Made by a program: the position numbers and the translations under genes. The notes under the pieces were generated by a model. It did not search any database. It had not been told where the DNA came from and saw only the letters and a program-made list of their open reading frames with translations. From Hymenobacter aquaticus (GTDB lineage Bacteria > Bacteroidota > Bacteroidia > Cytophagales > Hymenobacteraceae), in assembly GCF_004765605.1 (NCBI RefSeq), contig NZ_SRLC01000001.1, positions 930,001 to 994,000 on the forward strand: a stretch of DNA of 64,000 bases. Reading direction: 5' to 3'. Below are positions 51,481-60,504 of the stretch, in pieces; position 1 is the first letter of the stretch, and each line of letters opens with the position of its first letter.

Positions 51481-51575
51481 CTTTTCCCCGCCGGCAGGCT
51501 GAACCAAGTGTTTCCTGCGGTGGTTTCTTTTCCAATTCCTTCCACTCATCCATCCTTATTCTTCAGCAAGAACCC

Positions 51576-52715
51576 ATGAAGAAGATTTTTCTGACGCTCG
51601 TAGCGGCGGCGGCCCTGCACACTGCCTCGGCCCAAAACTCGGCCGTTACCAATGCCATTCTGAACCAGCGCAGCGGGCTGCTCGACAAAGCCCAGGCGGA
51701 TATCGACAAGGCCATCGTTAACGAGAAAACCTCGGGCAAAGCCAAAACCTGGTACACCCGGGGCGAAATTTACGAGCAGATGGCCGCCAGCCCCATTTTT
51801 GGCAAAAACCTCAAGCCCGGGGAAGGCACGAAAGTAGCCTACGAGTCGTACACTAAGACCGTGGAGTTGGACACCAAAACCGGCGAGTACGGCAAGCTGG
51901 CCGTGCAGAAGCTGGACAACCTGTATGGTCTGGCCCTGAACGCCGGGGTAGAAAGCTACAACGGCAAAAACTACGACGCCGCCCTGGATTCGTACCGCAT
52001 GGCGCAGCAGATTCGCCCGCAGGACACCACGGCCTTCCTGTACGCGGCCTACGCGGCTGAAGCCAAGCAGGATTTCGGCGCGGCCAAGGATACCTACGGC
52101 AAGCTGCTGGCCATGAACTACAAGTCGCCGGCGTTGTACGGCCGGCTGCTGCAGATTGCCCGGCAGGAGAAGAACGATGCGGAAGCCATGAAAGTCGTGC
52201 AGCAGGCGCTGGTTGCGTATCCCAATAACAAGGCCTTCATGCTGGAAGAGCTGAACATGTATTTGAGCTCGGGCCGGGGCCAGGAAGCCATTGGCAAGCT
52301 GGAGAAAGCCATTGCGGCCGATCCAACCAACGGCAACCTGTACGCGGTGCTCGGCTCGCTCTACGACCAGAGCAAGCAGTCGGATAAGGCGCTGGCAGCC
52401 TACAAGAAGGCTGTGGAAGTAGATCCAAACAACTTCGACGCGCAGTTCAACCTGGGCGTGTACAACTACAACAAAGCGGCCGATCTGTACACCAAAGCCA
52501 GCAAAATGGATTTGGCCACGTATCAGAAGTCGGGTAAGAAGATGGAAGCCGACGGGAAGAAGTACTTCCAGGATTCGCTGCCGTACTTCGAGAAGGCGCT
52601 GCAAATCCAGCCCAACGACCGAGCCGTTATTTCCTCGCTGCAGAAAGTCTACGTGCGTCTAGGCCGCACGGCTGATGCCGAGAAGATGAACACCAAACTG
52701 CAGTCGCTGAAGTAG
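51576..52715 (+). CDS. Exported tetratricopeptide-repeat protein
   Basis: 379 aa with a signal peptide (KKIFLTLVAAAALHTASAQ). TPR units follow throughout: KTWYTRGEIYEQMAAS near residue 55, NYDAALDSYRMAQQIRPQDT, NDAEAMKVVQQALVAYPNNK, GQEAIGKLEKAIAADPTNGN, KALAAYKKAVEVDPNNFDAQ and a last pair near 345. Periplasmic protein-interaction scaffold of unknown partner. It follows gyrA but with its own terminator in between and one after it, so it is a single-gene unit. Confidence 0.92.
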   Translation: MKKIFLTLVAAAALHTASAQNSAVTNAILNQRSGLLDKAQADIDKAIVNEKTSGKAKTWYTRGEIYEQMAASPIFGKNLKPGEGTKVAYESYTKTVELDTKTGEYGKLAVQKLDNLYGLALNAGVESYNGKNYDAALDSYRMAQQIRPQDTTAFLYAAYAAEAKQDFGAAKDTYGKLLAMNYKSPALYGRLLQIARQEKNDAEAMKVVQQALVAYPNNKAFMLEELNMYLSSGRGQEAIGKLEKAIAADPTNGNLYAVLGSLYDQSKQSDKALAAYKKAVEVDPNNFDAQFNLGVYNYNKAADLYTKASKMDLATYQKSGKKMEADGKKYFQDSLPYFEKALQIQPNDRAVISSLQKVYVRLGRTADAEKMNTKLQSLK

Positions 52716-52732
52716 CCGCCGTAGTAGGGGAG

Positions 52733-52768
52733 AAAAAATACGCCCGGACCCGTGCCGGGTGTATTTTT
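52733..52768. terminator. Terminator of the TPR gene
   Basis: AAAAATACgCCCGG / CCGGGTGTATTTTT, short loop. Confidence 0.8.
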
Positions 52769-52834
52769 GAAAACATTACTTAACATAATATAAATTATAA
52801 GACAAAAAGATATTCTTTGTTTTGGTAGCGGTAA

Positions 52835-53346
52835 GTGCTGGTTTTCGCTCCCGTTGCCTTGGCCGGTTTATTCGGCACGCGGCGGCATTTTGAGGAGTTG
52901 ATGGTTTGGTACCAGTCGATTCCTACACCCTTTGTGGAACCCATGCTGGTATGGTCGCATGCAAGTTGTTATTCCATAGCTTTAGCTTGTTGCTGGCCGT
53001 GCTGTTTGTGGCATACAAACAAGCTGTGCCGTTCAGGCCTGTTGATTTCCGCAGCTTGGTAGAGCTAAAGAAAAGCCAGCCCTTTCTGCTAACCAGTAGC
53101 CTACTGCTAGTACGCTTTTCCACGGATCTGAAGCAGCTCTGGGAAACATCGGGATACTATAAAGGCTATGGCTCCAGATTGTTTTCTGCACACCTCTCTC
53201 CTGCTGGGTTTATTGCTCTCTGTCAAGGCTATTATCTCCGGGGCTCGTTGGTGCGCCTGAACTGTCGTAATGCAACTGCGGGGTTGTTCTATGCGATTCT
53301 CCCCTATCCTCGGGCTACCCTGTCGCCCCCGCGGCCTTCTGTATGA
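52835..53346 (+). pseudogene. Decayed membrane-protein frame
   Basis: Frame one from a GTG at 52835 reads VLVFAPVALAGLFGTRRHFE and on to PTPFVEPMLVWS. After a shift near 52955-52965 the next frame continues ACKLLFHSFSLLLAVLFVAY and then a Lys/Leu-rich stretch to 53346. Joined, they suggest a small membrane protein broken by a frameshift. No family recognised, and the intact parent might be imaginary, so confidence is low. Confidence 0.35.
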
Positions 53347-53356
53347 GTGGTATTTT

Positions 53357-53517
53357 TATACTTGATATAGGGAAGAACATTGGATAAGACATAAAGATAT
53401 ATGTTCAAGATAAGCACTATTCCGTACATATAAGTATAAAAAAGTATAAAAAGATATATAATTAATGTACTTTTTTATACTGTATTCTGCTATTATATAC
53501 TTACACCTATTATACTT
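53357..53517 (+). promoter_or_regulatory. Cluster of six TATACTT motifs upstream of the 343-aa gene
   Basis: TATACTT or its complement occurs at 53357, 53432 (inverted), 53442 (inverted), 53476 (TATACTG), 53496 and 53511. Within this, AGTATAAAAAAGTA (53433-53446) and TACTTTTTTATACT (53468-53481) form a perfect 14-bp inverted repeat with a 21-base centre. The last motif extended, TATACTTG, resembles a -7 box and lies 30 bases from the ATG. This is the layout of an autoregulated operator. Confidence 0.65.
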
Positions 53518-53547
53518 GTGTTGTACTATCACCCCTTTCCTGATTTT

Positions 53548-54579
53548 ATGCCTAAGACCATAGACTACCCTCGCACCAGTTATATGAGTGCCTGGGAAAT
53601 AGCTGAAGTAGTTGATGATACTGGTGGCAAGTGTGCCATAGAGACTTGTGCCCGTAAGCTGAATAGAAAGGTTAGTGGCTCTTTCAAGGCCATTATTGGG
53701 TCAGCCGTGAAATTTGGCTTGGTCACCAGTAAGCGGGAATTACTGACGACAACCAATCTATTTCGACGCATTAAGCACGCGTATGATAAGCAGGAGGAAA
53801 AGGTATTCCACCGCGAGGCCTTTCTTCATCCTCCCTTGTTCACACAGATATGCCGTAAATTCCGGAACCGGGAATTACCAGTGCACATGTTTGACGTGAT
53901 GCTGATACGGGAGTTCGGAGTTGAGGAGATTAATGCTCAGGTAGTCTCCAAGGCTTTCGTGGACGGGGCCCGCATGGTAGGCATTATGGATGAGCGGAAC
54001 GTCGTAGCCGACATTGATCAGCTGGCGGCCCAGCAGACGCCCCGGCGGGAACTGGCCAGCACGGAGCTCCCGCAGAACCTGTTCCGCGCTCCATCTACTC
54101 CTGGTACCACCTCCCCCACGGATCAGGCTTCCTATGGCTCCACTGGTATTAAGGAAGACACTGCTTTTGTACCCACCGCCGCGTCAACGAAAGCCTTTGA
54201 TGCGGTGTCGAGCCTGTTCGGCCTCGATACCGAGGAATTAGATGCGGAAGACGACCCAGATTATACGACCCCTGGTGCTTCCGTAGGTTCCACCAGCTAC
54301 TCGGGGGGGCCGCAACAGGTATTCGGGCCGCCGACCGAAGCACCACTGCCGCCGGCGCCCGATTCTACCAAGCCCCAGACGGGACCAGCACCAGGCGCAG
54401 CTCAACCCGTGCGTGGCGCTGAGGTTATGGCGGGTTACGTCGCTCAGCAGCGCTCAGAGGGGTATTTCCTGCACATCAGCGGGCCGGGCATAGATACCCA
54501 GCTCAACATCCAGGACGTGGATGATCTGCAGATTGCCAGTATTCTATTGGAGAAAATCCGCAAGCAGCTTACGCGCTGA
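53548..54579 (+). CDS. Unrecognised regulator-like protein of the AT-rich islet
   Basis: 343 aa, not recognised. Residues 8-70 read like a winged-helix unit (AWEIAEVVDDTGGKCAIETC, SFKAIIGSAVKFGLVTSKRE). Residues 75-155 are a second helical domain (FHREAFLHPPLFTQICRKFR, VVSKAFVDGARMVGIMDE). About 165-300 is a low-complexity Pro/Ser/Thr linker. The C-terminus (GYFLHISGPGIDTQLNIQDV, LLEKIRKQL) is a small alpha/beta domain. DNA binding is plausible from the N-terminus and the operator-like cluster just upstream. Base composition is less GC-rich than the rest of the window, suggesting transfer. Confidence 0.78.
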   Translation: MPKTIDYPRTSYMSAWEIAEVVDDTGGKCAIETCARKLNRKVSGSFKAIIGSAVKFGLVTSKRELLTTTNLFRRIKHAYDKQEEKVFHREAFLHPPLFTQICRKFRNRELPVHMFDVMLIREFGVEEINAQVVSKAFVDGARMVGIMDERNVVADIDQLAAQQTPRRELASTELPQNLFRAPSTPGTTSPTDQASYGSTGIKEDTAFVPTAASTKAFDAVSSLFGLDTEELDAEDDPDYTTPGASVGSTSYSGGPQQVFGPPTEAPLPPAPDSTKPQTGPAPGAAQPVRGAEVMAGYVAQQRSEGYFLHISGPGIDTQLNIQDVDDLQIASILLEKIRKQLTR

Positions 54580-54713
54580 CAGGATGACCGACTGCCTCCG
54601 CCCTACTAGTAACAGGTAGCTAACCTAGCTATTTATTTTTTATGTTAAGTAATAAAGGCGCCAGAAGCCAGCCGCCCAGCAGGCTCATAAAGCTGTCATT
54701 CAGGCCTCTGCCC

Positions 54714-55367
54714 CTATTTTCCTGACGTTTGTCCGACGACCTGCTGCTGTTCCCGACGCAACAGCAGCAGGTTACGGGTATAGACTATCGTTCCGAAAAC
54801 GTTGCCTACTATAAGGACTGCATCCAGACGCAGCACGGCGTAGGTCAGGATGAGCACGGAGCCAGCCAGGCTGACGGCCCAGAAGCCCAACGGCAGCACG
54901 GAAGTCCCCTGCCGCTCAGAATACAGCCACTGGTACACGAAGCGCAGCAGAAACACGGCCTGCCCTACCGCTCCCAACAGCAGCCACCCCCCGGGAATGC
55001 CGGTGCGCAGCATCGTCTGCAGACTAAACTGCGCGGAGCCCACCCCAAACCAGGCCAGCATGGCCAGGGGAAAGCCGTAGGCCGCCAGCCGAAACCCGGG
55101 CCCCAGCTTGCGCCACTCGCCCAGCAATTGCAGGTTGCGGATGTAAATACCGTAGCTGAGCAGCTGCGCGCCCAGGATAACCGGGTCGTGGCGCAGCATG
55201 CCGTAGATAATCATCAGAAACGAGGACAGCAGGCTGATCTGCCAGAACAAGGTGGGCACCAGGACCCGGCGGGCCCGCTCACTCTGCACCCACTGCAGCA
55301 CGATGCGGCTGGAAAACAGCAGCTGGGAAGCCAGACCGATAGCCAAGGCCAGGGTGTGGGTGCTCAT
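54714..55367 (-). CDS. Membrane protein with two LAB_N domains
   Basis: 217 aa. The protein is an internal duplication of a three-helix LAB_N (lipid A biosynthesis N-terminal) unit: RIVLQWVQSERARRVLVPTL and IYIRNLQLL in the first half, RFVYQWLYSERQGTSVLPLG and IVYTRNLLLL in the second. Its ATG at 55367 overlaps the stop codon of the glycosyltransferase gene by one base (TGATG), so translation is coupled. Such proteins accompany DPM1-like glycosyltransferases that work on lipid-linked sugars or lipid A. An inner-membrane partner of that enzyme is the natural inference. Confidence 0.9.
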   Translation of the reverse strand: MSTHTLALAIGLASQLLFSSRIVLQWVQSERARRVLVPTLFWQISLLSSFLMIIYGMLRHDPVILGAQLLSYGIYIRNLQLLGEWRKLGPGFRLAAYGFPLAMLAWFGVGSAQFSLQTMLRTGIPGGWLLLGAVGQAVFLLRFVYQWLYSERQGTSVLPLGFWAVSLAGSVLILTYAVLRLDAVLIVGNVFGTIVYTRNLLLLRREQQQVVGQTSGK

Positions 55368-56152
55368 CACGCCGGCCCCCCACCCGCCACTCCCCCGGCC
55401 CGGGATTCGGCCCGGAGCTGCTCCCCGATTTCGTAGTTCTTCCAGCGGCTGCGGATCCATCGGAAGCCGAAGGTATCGACCAGGGGCTTCCAGGCCCGGT
55501 TCCAGAGCGTGTATTTGGCCGTGCCGGCGAAACGCGGAAAGTGCTGCACCTCCAGCTGCTTGACCTTGCCACCCTGCAGCTGCACCAGGGCCCCCAGGAA
55601 GCGGTGCATGCCGTGGAACAGCGGCAGCCGCCGCGCATAGGCCAACTTGAGAATCTTCAGGGGGCACCCCGTATCCTGGATACCGTCGTTGATCAGGCGG
55701 CGGCGCACGGCGTTGGCCAGCTTCGAGGACAGCTTTTTCACCAGCGTATCCTGGCGCCGGGCCCGGATGCCGTTGACCATGTCATACGCGGGGAAAAACT
55801 CCAGGAAGCGCAGAAAATCCAGGGGCGAGGTTTGAATATCGGAGTCGATGTAGCCCACCAGGGTGCTGCGGCACTGGTCGATGCCGGCCTTGAGGGCCGT
55901 GCTCAGGCCCTGATTGCGCGAAAGGGATATAAACTCGTAGCGCGCGTCGGGCCCGCAGATGCCCCGTAGTAGCGCCAGCGACCCATCGGTGCTGCCGTCG
56001 TTGATAAACAGGACCGTGGTGGGCAGCGGCGCCTGGGCCAGAAACTTGTTCATCTCCACCACAAACTGCCCCAGGCTTTCCTCCTCATTATAGACGGGAA
56101 CCAGCACGGTCAGGCTTTGGGTACTCAGATACGCGGCAGACGGAGGCGACAT
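55367..56152 (-). CDS. Family 2 glycosyltransferase, DPM1/ArnC-like
   Basis: 261 aa. The N-terminal LTVLVPVYNEEESLGQFV, LFINDGSTDGSLALLRGI, FISLSRNQGLSTALKAGID and the metal-binding GYIDSDIQTSP are the GT2 catalytic blocks. KLSSKLANAVRRRLIND and GCPLKILKL belong to the acceptor region. There is no C-terminal membrane helix, so membrane contact may come from the coupled LAB_N protein. It probably transfers a sugar to a polyprenyl phosphate or lipid A; donor and acceptor unknown. The -7-like TACTTTG near 56177 on the minus strand may be its promoter. Confidence 0.92.
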   Translation of the reverse strand: MSPPSAAYLSTQSLTVLVPVYNEEESLGQFVVEMNKFLAQAPLPTTVLFINDGSTDGSLALLRGICGPDARYEFISLSRNQGLSTALKAGIDQCRSTLVGYIDSDIQTSPLDFLRFLEFFPAYDMVNGIRARRQDTLVKKLSSKLANAVRRRLINDGIQDTGCPLKILKLAYARRLPLFHGMHRFLGALVQLQGGKVKQLEVQHFPRFAGTAKYTLWNRAWKPLVDTFGFRWIRSRWKNYEIGEQLRAESRAGGVAGGGPA

Positions 56153-56273
56153 AAAACAGCGGAATAGAAGCGCAAAGTAGCAAAGCAGCAGTAGCTACCC
56201 CCTCCCGGCGAGAATTTCCCCGCGCCAGTCCGGAATAGCTACTACGTAAACAAGGTTCGTCTTGGTCTACCGC

Positions 56274-56927
56274 TCAGTCGTCCTGCGGCCGGCGGGTGCC
56301 GGCGGCAATGGTGGAGTGGCGCTGCCGCAGCACGGCCACCACGTCCTCCAGCGTCAGGCCCGCGGCGGTGAGCAGCACCAGCAGGTGATAGAGCAGATCG
56401 GCGGCTTCGCCGCTCAGGCCGGCCGTGTTGCCGGCCACGGCGTCGATGACCGTTTCGACGGCCTCCTCTCCCACTTTCTGGGCTATTTTGGGCATGCCCT
56501 TGCGAAACAGCGACGCCGTGTACGACTTCGGGTCTTCCTCGGGGTGCTGGTAGCGGCGCTGCACCAGGCGCTCCAGCTCGGCCAGAAAGCCGACCGGGGC
56601 CGTGGGCAGTGCCGCCTGCGCAGGCTGCTCGAAGCAGCTGGTGGTTCCCCGGTGGCAGGTGGGCCCGTCGGGAATAGCCCGGATCAGCAGCGCGTCGTTG
56701 TCGCAGTCGGGGTGCAGGCTCACCACGCGCAGGAAGTTGCCGGAGGTTTCGCCCTTGGTCCAGAGCCGGTTTTTGGAGCGGGAGAAAAACGTTACCCGTC
56801 CTTCCGCGTGGGTCTTTTCCCAGGCTTCCGCATTGACGTAGCCCAGCATGAGCACCTGCCCCGTCGCGGCATCCTGTACCACGGCCGGAATCAGGCCGTC
56901 GGGCATTTTCTTAAAGTCGAGTTCCAT
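56274..56927 (-). CDS. hisI: Bifunctional phosphoribosyl-AMP cyclohydrolase/phosphoribosyl-ATP pyrophosphatase
   Basis: 217 aa, also called HisIE. Steps two and three of histidine synthesis. The N-terminal cyclohydrolase has MLGYVNAEAW, FFSRSKNRLWTKGETSGN and the metal-binding HPDCDNDA and CHRGTTSCF. The C-terminal pyrophosphatase has SYTASLFRKGMPKIAQKVGE and EAADLLYHLLVLL. The ATG at 56927 was chosen because the frame upstream runs into the 7-bp repeat array. It is the last gene of the his operon, separated from hisF by 170 bases of repeat DNA. Confidence 0.96.
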   Translation of the reverse strand: MELDFKKMPDGLIPAVVQDAATGQVLMLGYVNAEAWEKTHAEGRVTFFSRSKNRLWTKGETSGNFLRVVSLHPDCDNDALLIRAIPDGPTCHRGTTSCFEQPAQAALPTAPVGFLAELERLVQRRYQHPEEDPKSYTASLFRKGMPKIAQKVGEEAVETVIDAVAGNTAGLSGEAADLLYHLLVLLTAAGLTLEDVVAVLRQRHSTIAAGTRRPQDD

Positions 56928-56932
56928 AGTGT

Positions 56933-57082
56933 TGGTGCTTGGTGCTTGGTGCTTGGTGCTTGGTGCTTGGTGCTTGGTGCTTGGTGCTTGGTGCTTGGTG
57001 CTTGGTGCTTGGTGCTTGGTGCTTGGTGCTTGGTGCTTGGAAACAGGAACTCCCCTATCAATCCTAAGCACCAAGCACCAAA
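56933..57082. repeat. Fifteen copies of TTGGTGC with inverted partner
   Basis: 56933-57040 is a perfect run of the 7-base unit TTGGTGC (about 15.4 copies). After about 25 unique bases, 57066-57082 holds the complementary AGCACCAAGCACCAAAC. The element occupies the gap between hisF and hisI. Perfect heptamers in such number are prone to slippage, so the copy number is probably variable. Confidence 0.95.
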
Positions 57083-57097
57083 CACTATTGAGTATCC

Positions 57098-57856
57098 TTA
57101 CAGGCGCATGGGAATGCCTTCGGCCTGCAGATGCTGCTTGAGCTCCCGAATGCCGATTTCGCCGAAGTGAAAAATGCTGGCGGCCAGACCGGCGTGGGCC
57201 CGGGCCTGCTGAAACACCTGGGTGAAGTGCTCCATCTTGCCGGCCCCACCCGAGGCCACCACCGGCACCGACACGGCCCGGGCCACCGCCCCGGTAACGT
57301 CCAGGGCAAAGCCATCCTTGGTGCCGTCGTTGCTCATCGAGGTCAGCAGCAGCTCGCCGGCGCCCCGGTCGGCCGCCTCCCGGCACCAGGCCACGGCATC
57401 CCGCTCGGTGTTGTGGGTGCCGGCGCGAGTATACACCTGCCAGCCGGCCTGGGGCGAGTAGCGCGCATCAGCGGCTACCACGATGCACTGGCTGCCGAAG
57501 CGCCGGGCCAGCTCGTCAATCAGCTCGGGCCGGTGCAGGGCCGCCGAGTTGATGCTGACTTTATCGGCCCCGTTCAGCAGGAGCACTTCCACGTCGGCCA
57601 CCGTGCCGATACCCCCGCCCACGGTGAAGGGAATATCCAGCTCCCGGGCCACGTCGCGCACCAGATGAATCAGCGTGGCGCGCTTCTGGTTGGTGGCCGT
57701 AATATCGAGAAACACCAGCTCGTCGGCCCCTTCCTGGGCGTAGCGGGCCGCCAGGGCCACCGGGTCGCCGGCGTCGCGCAGGCCCTCAAACTGCACGCCC
57801 TTCACGGTGCGGCCGTCTTTCACGTCGAGGCAGGGAATGATTCGTTTGGTCAGCAT
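57098..57856 (-). CDS. hisF: Imidazole glycerol phosphate synthase cyclase subunit
   Basis: 252 aa TIM barrel. Active-site Asp in [16 protein letters not shown] and the second in [17 protein letters not shown], with phosphate-binding GGGIGT and SGGAGK. With HisH it converts PRFAR plus ammonia to imidazole glycerol phosphate and AICAR. The ATG at 57856 ([11 protein letters not shown]) is the family start; the open frame to 57925 is not used. Ten bases after hisA. Confidence 0.97.
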   Translation of the reverse strand: MLTKRIIPCLDVKDGRTVKGVQFEGLRDAGDPVALAARYAQEGADELVFLDITATNQKRATLIHLVRDVARELDIPFTVGGGIGTVADVEVLLLNGADKVSINSAALHRPELIDELARRFGSQCIVVAADARYSPQAGWQVYTRAGTHNTERDAVAWCREAADRGAGELLLTSMSNDGTKDGFALDVTGAVARAVSVPVVASGGAGKMEHFTQVFQQARAHAGLAASIFHFGEIGIRELKQHLQAEGIPMRL

Positions 57857-57866
57857 AATGGAAAGA

Positions 57867-58583
57867 CTACAGCAGCTTGCGCAGCTCGGCGAAAGAAATG
57901 GTGCCCTCGTAAATGGCCTTGCCAATGATGGCCCCGTGCATGCCCACTTCCCGCAGGGCTTCCACGTCGGCCATCGTCGTGACGCCGCCGCTGGCCACCA
58001 GCCGGGCCGTGGGTACCTGCTCGCGCAGCGCCCGGTAGGTAGCCAGCGAGGGGCCCTGCAGCTTGCCGTCCTTGCTCACGTCGGTGCACACGAAGGTGGT
58101 AGCGCCCTGGACTACGTACTCCCGGATAAACTCGGCCACCGTCCGCTCCGACTGCTCGGCCCAGGCGTTGATGGAAATGTGGTTGTCGCGAAAGTCCGCG
58201 CCCAACAGGATCCGCTCCGGCCCGAAGGTGTGCAGCCACTGCCGCACGGTTTCGGGTTCGCGCACGGCAATGCTGCCGGCCGTCACCTGGGCGGCGCCGG
58301 CGTCGAAGGCCTGGCGCACGGCCTGCTCGCTCTGCAAGCCGCCCCCGAAGTCGATAACCAGGCGGGTATGGCGGGCAATGCTTTCGAGCACGGGCAGGTT
58401 GACGGGCTGCCGGGCCCGGGCCCCGTCCAGATCTACCAGGTGCAGGCGCTTGACCCCGGCGGCTTCGAAGCGCTGGGCCACGGCCAGCGGGTCAGCATCG
58501 TAGGTGGTTTGCTGGGCAAAGTCGCCCTCGGTCAGGCGCACGCACTGGCCGCCGATCAAATCAATTGCGGGTATTATCTCCAT
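57867..58583 (-). CDS. hisA: Phosphoribosylformimino-AICAR ribotide isomerase
   Basis: 238 aa TIM barrel, related to HisF. Catalytic Asp in [14 protein letters not shown] near the start and a second in [13 protein letters not shown]; phosphate loops DFGGGLQS and ASGGVTT. It isomerises ProFAR to PRFAR. The start at 58583 (MEIIPAIDL) is the standard one. Seven bases after hisH, so probably coupled. Confidence 0.97.
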   Translation of the reverse strand: MEIIPAIDLIGGQCVRLTEGDFAQQTTYDADPLAVAQRFEAAGVKRLHLVDLDGARARQPVNLPVLESIARHTRLVIDFGGGLQSEQAVRQAFDAGAAQVTAGSIAVREPETVRQWLHTFGPERILLGADFRDNHISINAWAEQSERTVAEFIREYVVQGATTFVCTDVSKDGKLQGPSLATYRALREQVPTARLVASGGVTTMADVEALREVGMHGAIIGKAIYEGTISFAELRKLL

Positions 58584-58590
58584 GTGGGGG

Positions 58591-59178
58591 TTAAAGCTTG
58601 AGGAAGTTTTCCAGAATGCGCGTACCCACCGGGCCGCTCTTCTCGGTGTGGAACTGCACGGCGTAGAAGTTCTGGTGCTGCACAGCGGCGCTGAAGGGCG
58701 CGGGGTACTCGGCCTCGGCAATGGTGTACGCGCCCACGGGGGCATAGTAGCTGTGCACAAAGTACACGAAGTCCTGCTCTTGCAGCCCGGCAAACAACGG
58801 GGAGCGGAGCCGCTGCAGGTTGTTCCAGCCCATGTGGGGCACCTGGTAGTCGGCCGCGGCCGGGAAGCGCTTCACCTCGAAGGGCAGGATGCCCAGCATG
58901 GTCGTGTCGTTTTCCTCGCTGTGGGTACCCAGCAGCTGCATGCCCAGGCAAATACCCAGGAAGGGCTGCCTGAGCGTGGGCAGCACCTGGTCCAGGCCCT
59001 GGGCGCGCAGCTCCTGCATGGCCGAGGCGGCCTCGCCTTCGCCGGGAAACAGCACCTTGTCGGCCCGCCGGATCTGCTCGGCGTCGGCCGTGAGCGTGGC
59101 CCGCACGCCCAGCCGGTCCAGGGCGTAGAGCACCGACTGCACGTTGCCTCCCTTGTAATCAATTACTGCTATGTCCAT
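58591..59178 (-). CDS. hisH: Imidazole glycerol phosphate synthase glutaminase subunit
   Basis: 195 aa. Class I amidotransferase with Cys in LGICLGMQLLG and the His-Glu pair in QFHTEKSG. Oxyanion-strand start DIAVIDYKGGNVQSV is standard. It supplies ammonia from glutamine to HisF. The gap upstream to hisB (59179-59349) holds AT-rich palindromes, so hisH may have its own promoter or use read-through. Confidence 0.96.
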   Translation of the reverse strand: MDIAVIDYKGGNVQSVLYALDRLGVRATLTADAEQIRRADKVLFPGEGEAASAMQELRAQGLDQVLPTLRQPFLGICLGMQLLGTHSEENDTTMLGILPFEVKRFPAAADYQVPHMGWNNLQRLRSPLFAGLQEQDFVYFVHSYYAPVGAYTIAEAEYPAPFSAAVQHQNFYAVQFHTEKSGPVGTRILENFLKL

Positions 59179-59302
59179 TTGAGCACAAGCGTTATTTATT
59201 CATTTGTATAAACAGGCTATAAATCCTGTTCCTCTTTCTGTTAGACTCCCCGCAGAGCCGGTAGCTTGTGAAGCTGAATAACCGGCATCAACAGAGCCAA
59301 GC

Positions 59303-59340
59303 AAGGTTTATCCAAATGTTAAAACATTTGGATAAACCTT
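59303..59340. terminator. Perfect AT-rich 38-bp palindrome between hisB and hisH
   Basis: 18-base perfect arms (AAGGTTTATCCAAATGTT and its complement) and a 2-base loop. It has no GC-rich core or T-run, so it is a weak terminator at best; an mRNA processing or binding site is as likely. A partly related TATTCATTTGTATA piece lies near 59197 and its complement at 32146. Confidence 0.6.
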
Positions 59341-59349
59341 CTGAACCGC

Positions 59350-60453
59350 CTACAGAATCCCTTTCGTGCTGGGAATTTCCATCTTGCCCGCGTCGCGCAC
59401 CAGCGCCATCTTGATGGCCTTGGCTACGGCCTTGAAAATGGCTTCGATCTTGTGGTGCTCGTTCTGGCCTTCGCACTTAATGTTGAGGTTGCAGCGGGCC
59501 GCGTCGGAGAAGCTCTTGAAGAAATGGTAGAACATTTCGCAGGGCATATCCCCCACCCGCTCGCGCTTAAACTCGGCGTCCCACACCAGCCAGGGACGGC
59601 CGGAAAAGTCGATGGCGGCCTGGGCCAGCACGTCGTCCATGGGCAGCAGGAACCCGTAGCGGGCCAGGCCGCGCTTGTCGCCCAGGGCCTGGTGGAAGGC
59701 TTCGCCCAGGGCAATGGCCGTGTCCTCGATGGTGTGGTGCTCGTCGATGTGCAAGTCGCCCTGCACCTGGATTTTCATATCCACGCCCGAGTGCTTGCTG
59801 AGCTGGTCGAGCATGTGGTCGAAAAAGCCCAGGCCGGTGTGCATCTCGGGCCGGCCGTTGCCGTCGAGGTTCAGCTCGATGCGGATCTTGGTTTCGTTCG
59901 TGTCGCGCTGCACCACGGCCGTGCGGGCGGGCAAACGCAGGAACTGGTAGATGGCCTCCCAGCTGGTGGTCGTCAGGGCGGCGCGCTCGTCGGCTTCCTC
60001 CCGAATGAGGATGGATTGGCAGCCCAGGTTCTGGGCCAGCTCTACGTCGGTGAGCCGGTCGCCGATGACGAAGGAATTTTGCAGATCGTAGGCACCGGGC
60101 GTCAGGTACTGCTCCAGCATGCCAATACCGGGCTTGCGGGTCGGCAGGTTGTCGTGGGGAAAGCTGCGGTCGATGTGCTCCCGCGCGAACTCCACTCCTT
60201 CCGCGCGCAGCACGTCGAGCATCATGGTGTGGGCGGGCCAGAAGGTTTCCTCGGGGAAGCTCCCGGTGCCCAGCCCATCCTGGTTGCTGACCAGCACCAG
60301 CTCGTAGTCCAGCTCGCGGGCAATGCGCGCCAGGCCGGTAATGGCCCCGGGTACAAACTGGAACTTCTCCCGGGTCAGGGCGTCGACCTGAAAATCCGTC
60401 GGCGGCTCAATCAGGATGGTTCCGTCGCGGTCAATAAAAAGAACTTTCTTCAT
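59350..60453 (-). CDS. hisB: Bifunctional histidinol-phosphatase/imidazole-glycerol-phosphate dehydratase
   Basis: 367 aa. N-terminal HAD phosphatase ([18 protein letters not shown]; DxDGT motif at 8-12; [22 protein letters not shown]) and C-terminal dehydratase ([37 protein letters not shown], metal-binding histidines). Fused HisB gives steps six and eight of the pathway. The start at 60453 ([11 protein letters not shown]) is the family start. Next gene upstream is hisC, 51 bases away. Confidence 0.97.
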   Translation of the reverse strand: MKKVLFIDRDGTILIEPPTDFQVDALTREKFQFVPGAITGLARIARELDYELVLVSNQDGLGTGSFPEETFWPAHTMMLDVLRAEGVEFAREHIDRSFPHDNLPTRKPGIGMLEQYLTPGAYDLQNSFVIGDRLTDVELAQNLGCQSILIREEADERAALTTTSWEAIYQFLRLPARTAVVQRDTNETKIRIELNLDGNGRPEMHTGLGFFDHMLDQLSKHSGVDMKIQVQGDLHIDEHHTIEDTAIALGEAFHQALGDKRGLARYGFLLPMDDVLAQAAIDFSGRPWLVWDAEFKRERVGDMPCEMFYHFFKSFSDAARCNLNIKCEGQNEHHKIEAIFKAVAKAIKMALVRDAGKMEIPSTKGIL

Positions 60454-60504
60454 GGTATATACTAGCCGGCCGTTTTTATACCGGCTACTGAAGTATGGAA
60501 AAAT

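Larger units (their letters stand above)
52775..54653. other. AT-rich islet bounded by 14-bp inverted repeats
   Basis: ATTACTTAACATAA (52775-52788) and its exact complement TTATGTTAAGTAAT (54640-54653) face each other 1.85 kb apart. The stretch between is much richer in A/T than the flanks. It holds a decayed reading frame, a run of TATACTT motifs and one intact gene of foreign-looking composition. No transposase or integrase is present, so any mobility would need help in trans. An insertion-derived islet is the best reading; target duplication was not found. Confidence 0.5.

Noticed and set aside
48801..51545. 914-codon open frame antisense to gyrA
   Set aside because: Shadow of gyrA codon bias; gyrA itself is unambiguous.
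56848..57141. Repeat protein of LGAWCLV units encoded by the TTGGTGC tract
   Set aside because: An arithmetic consequence of a 7-base repeat; no real start or flanking coding sequence.
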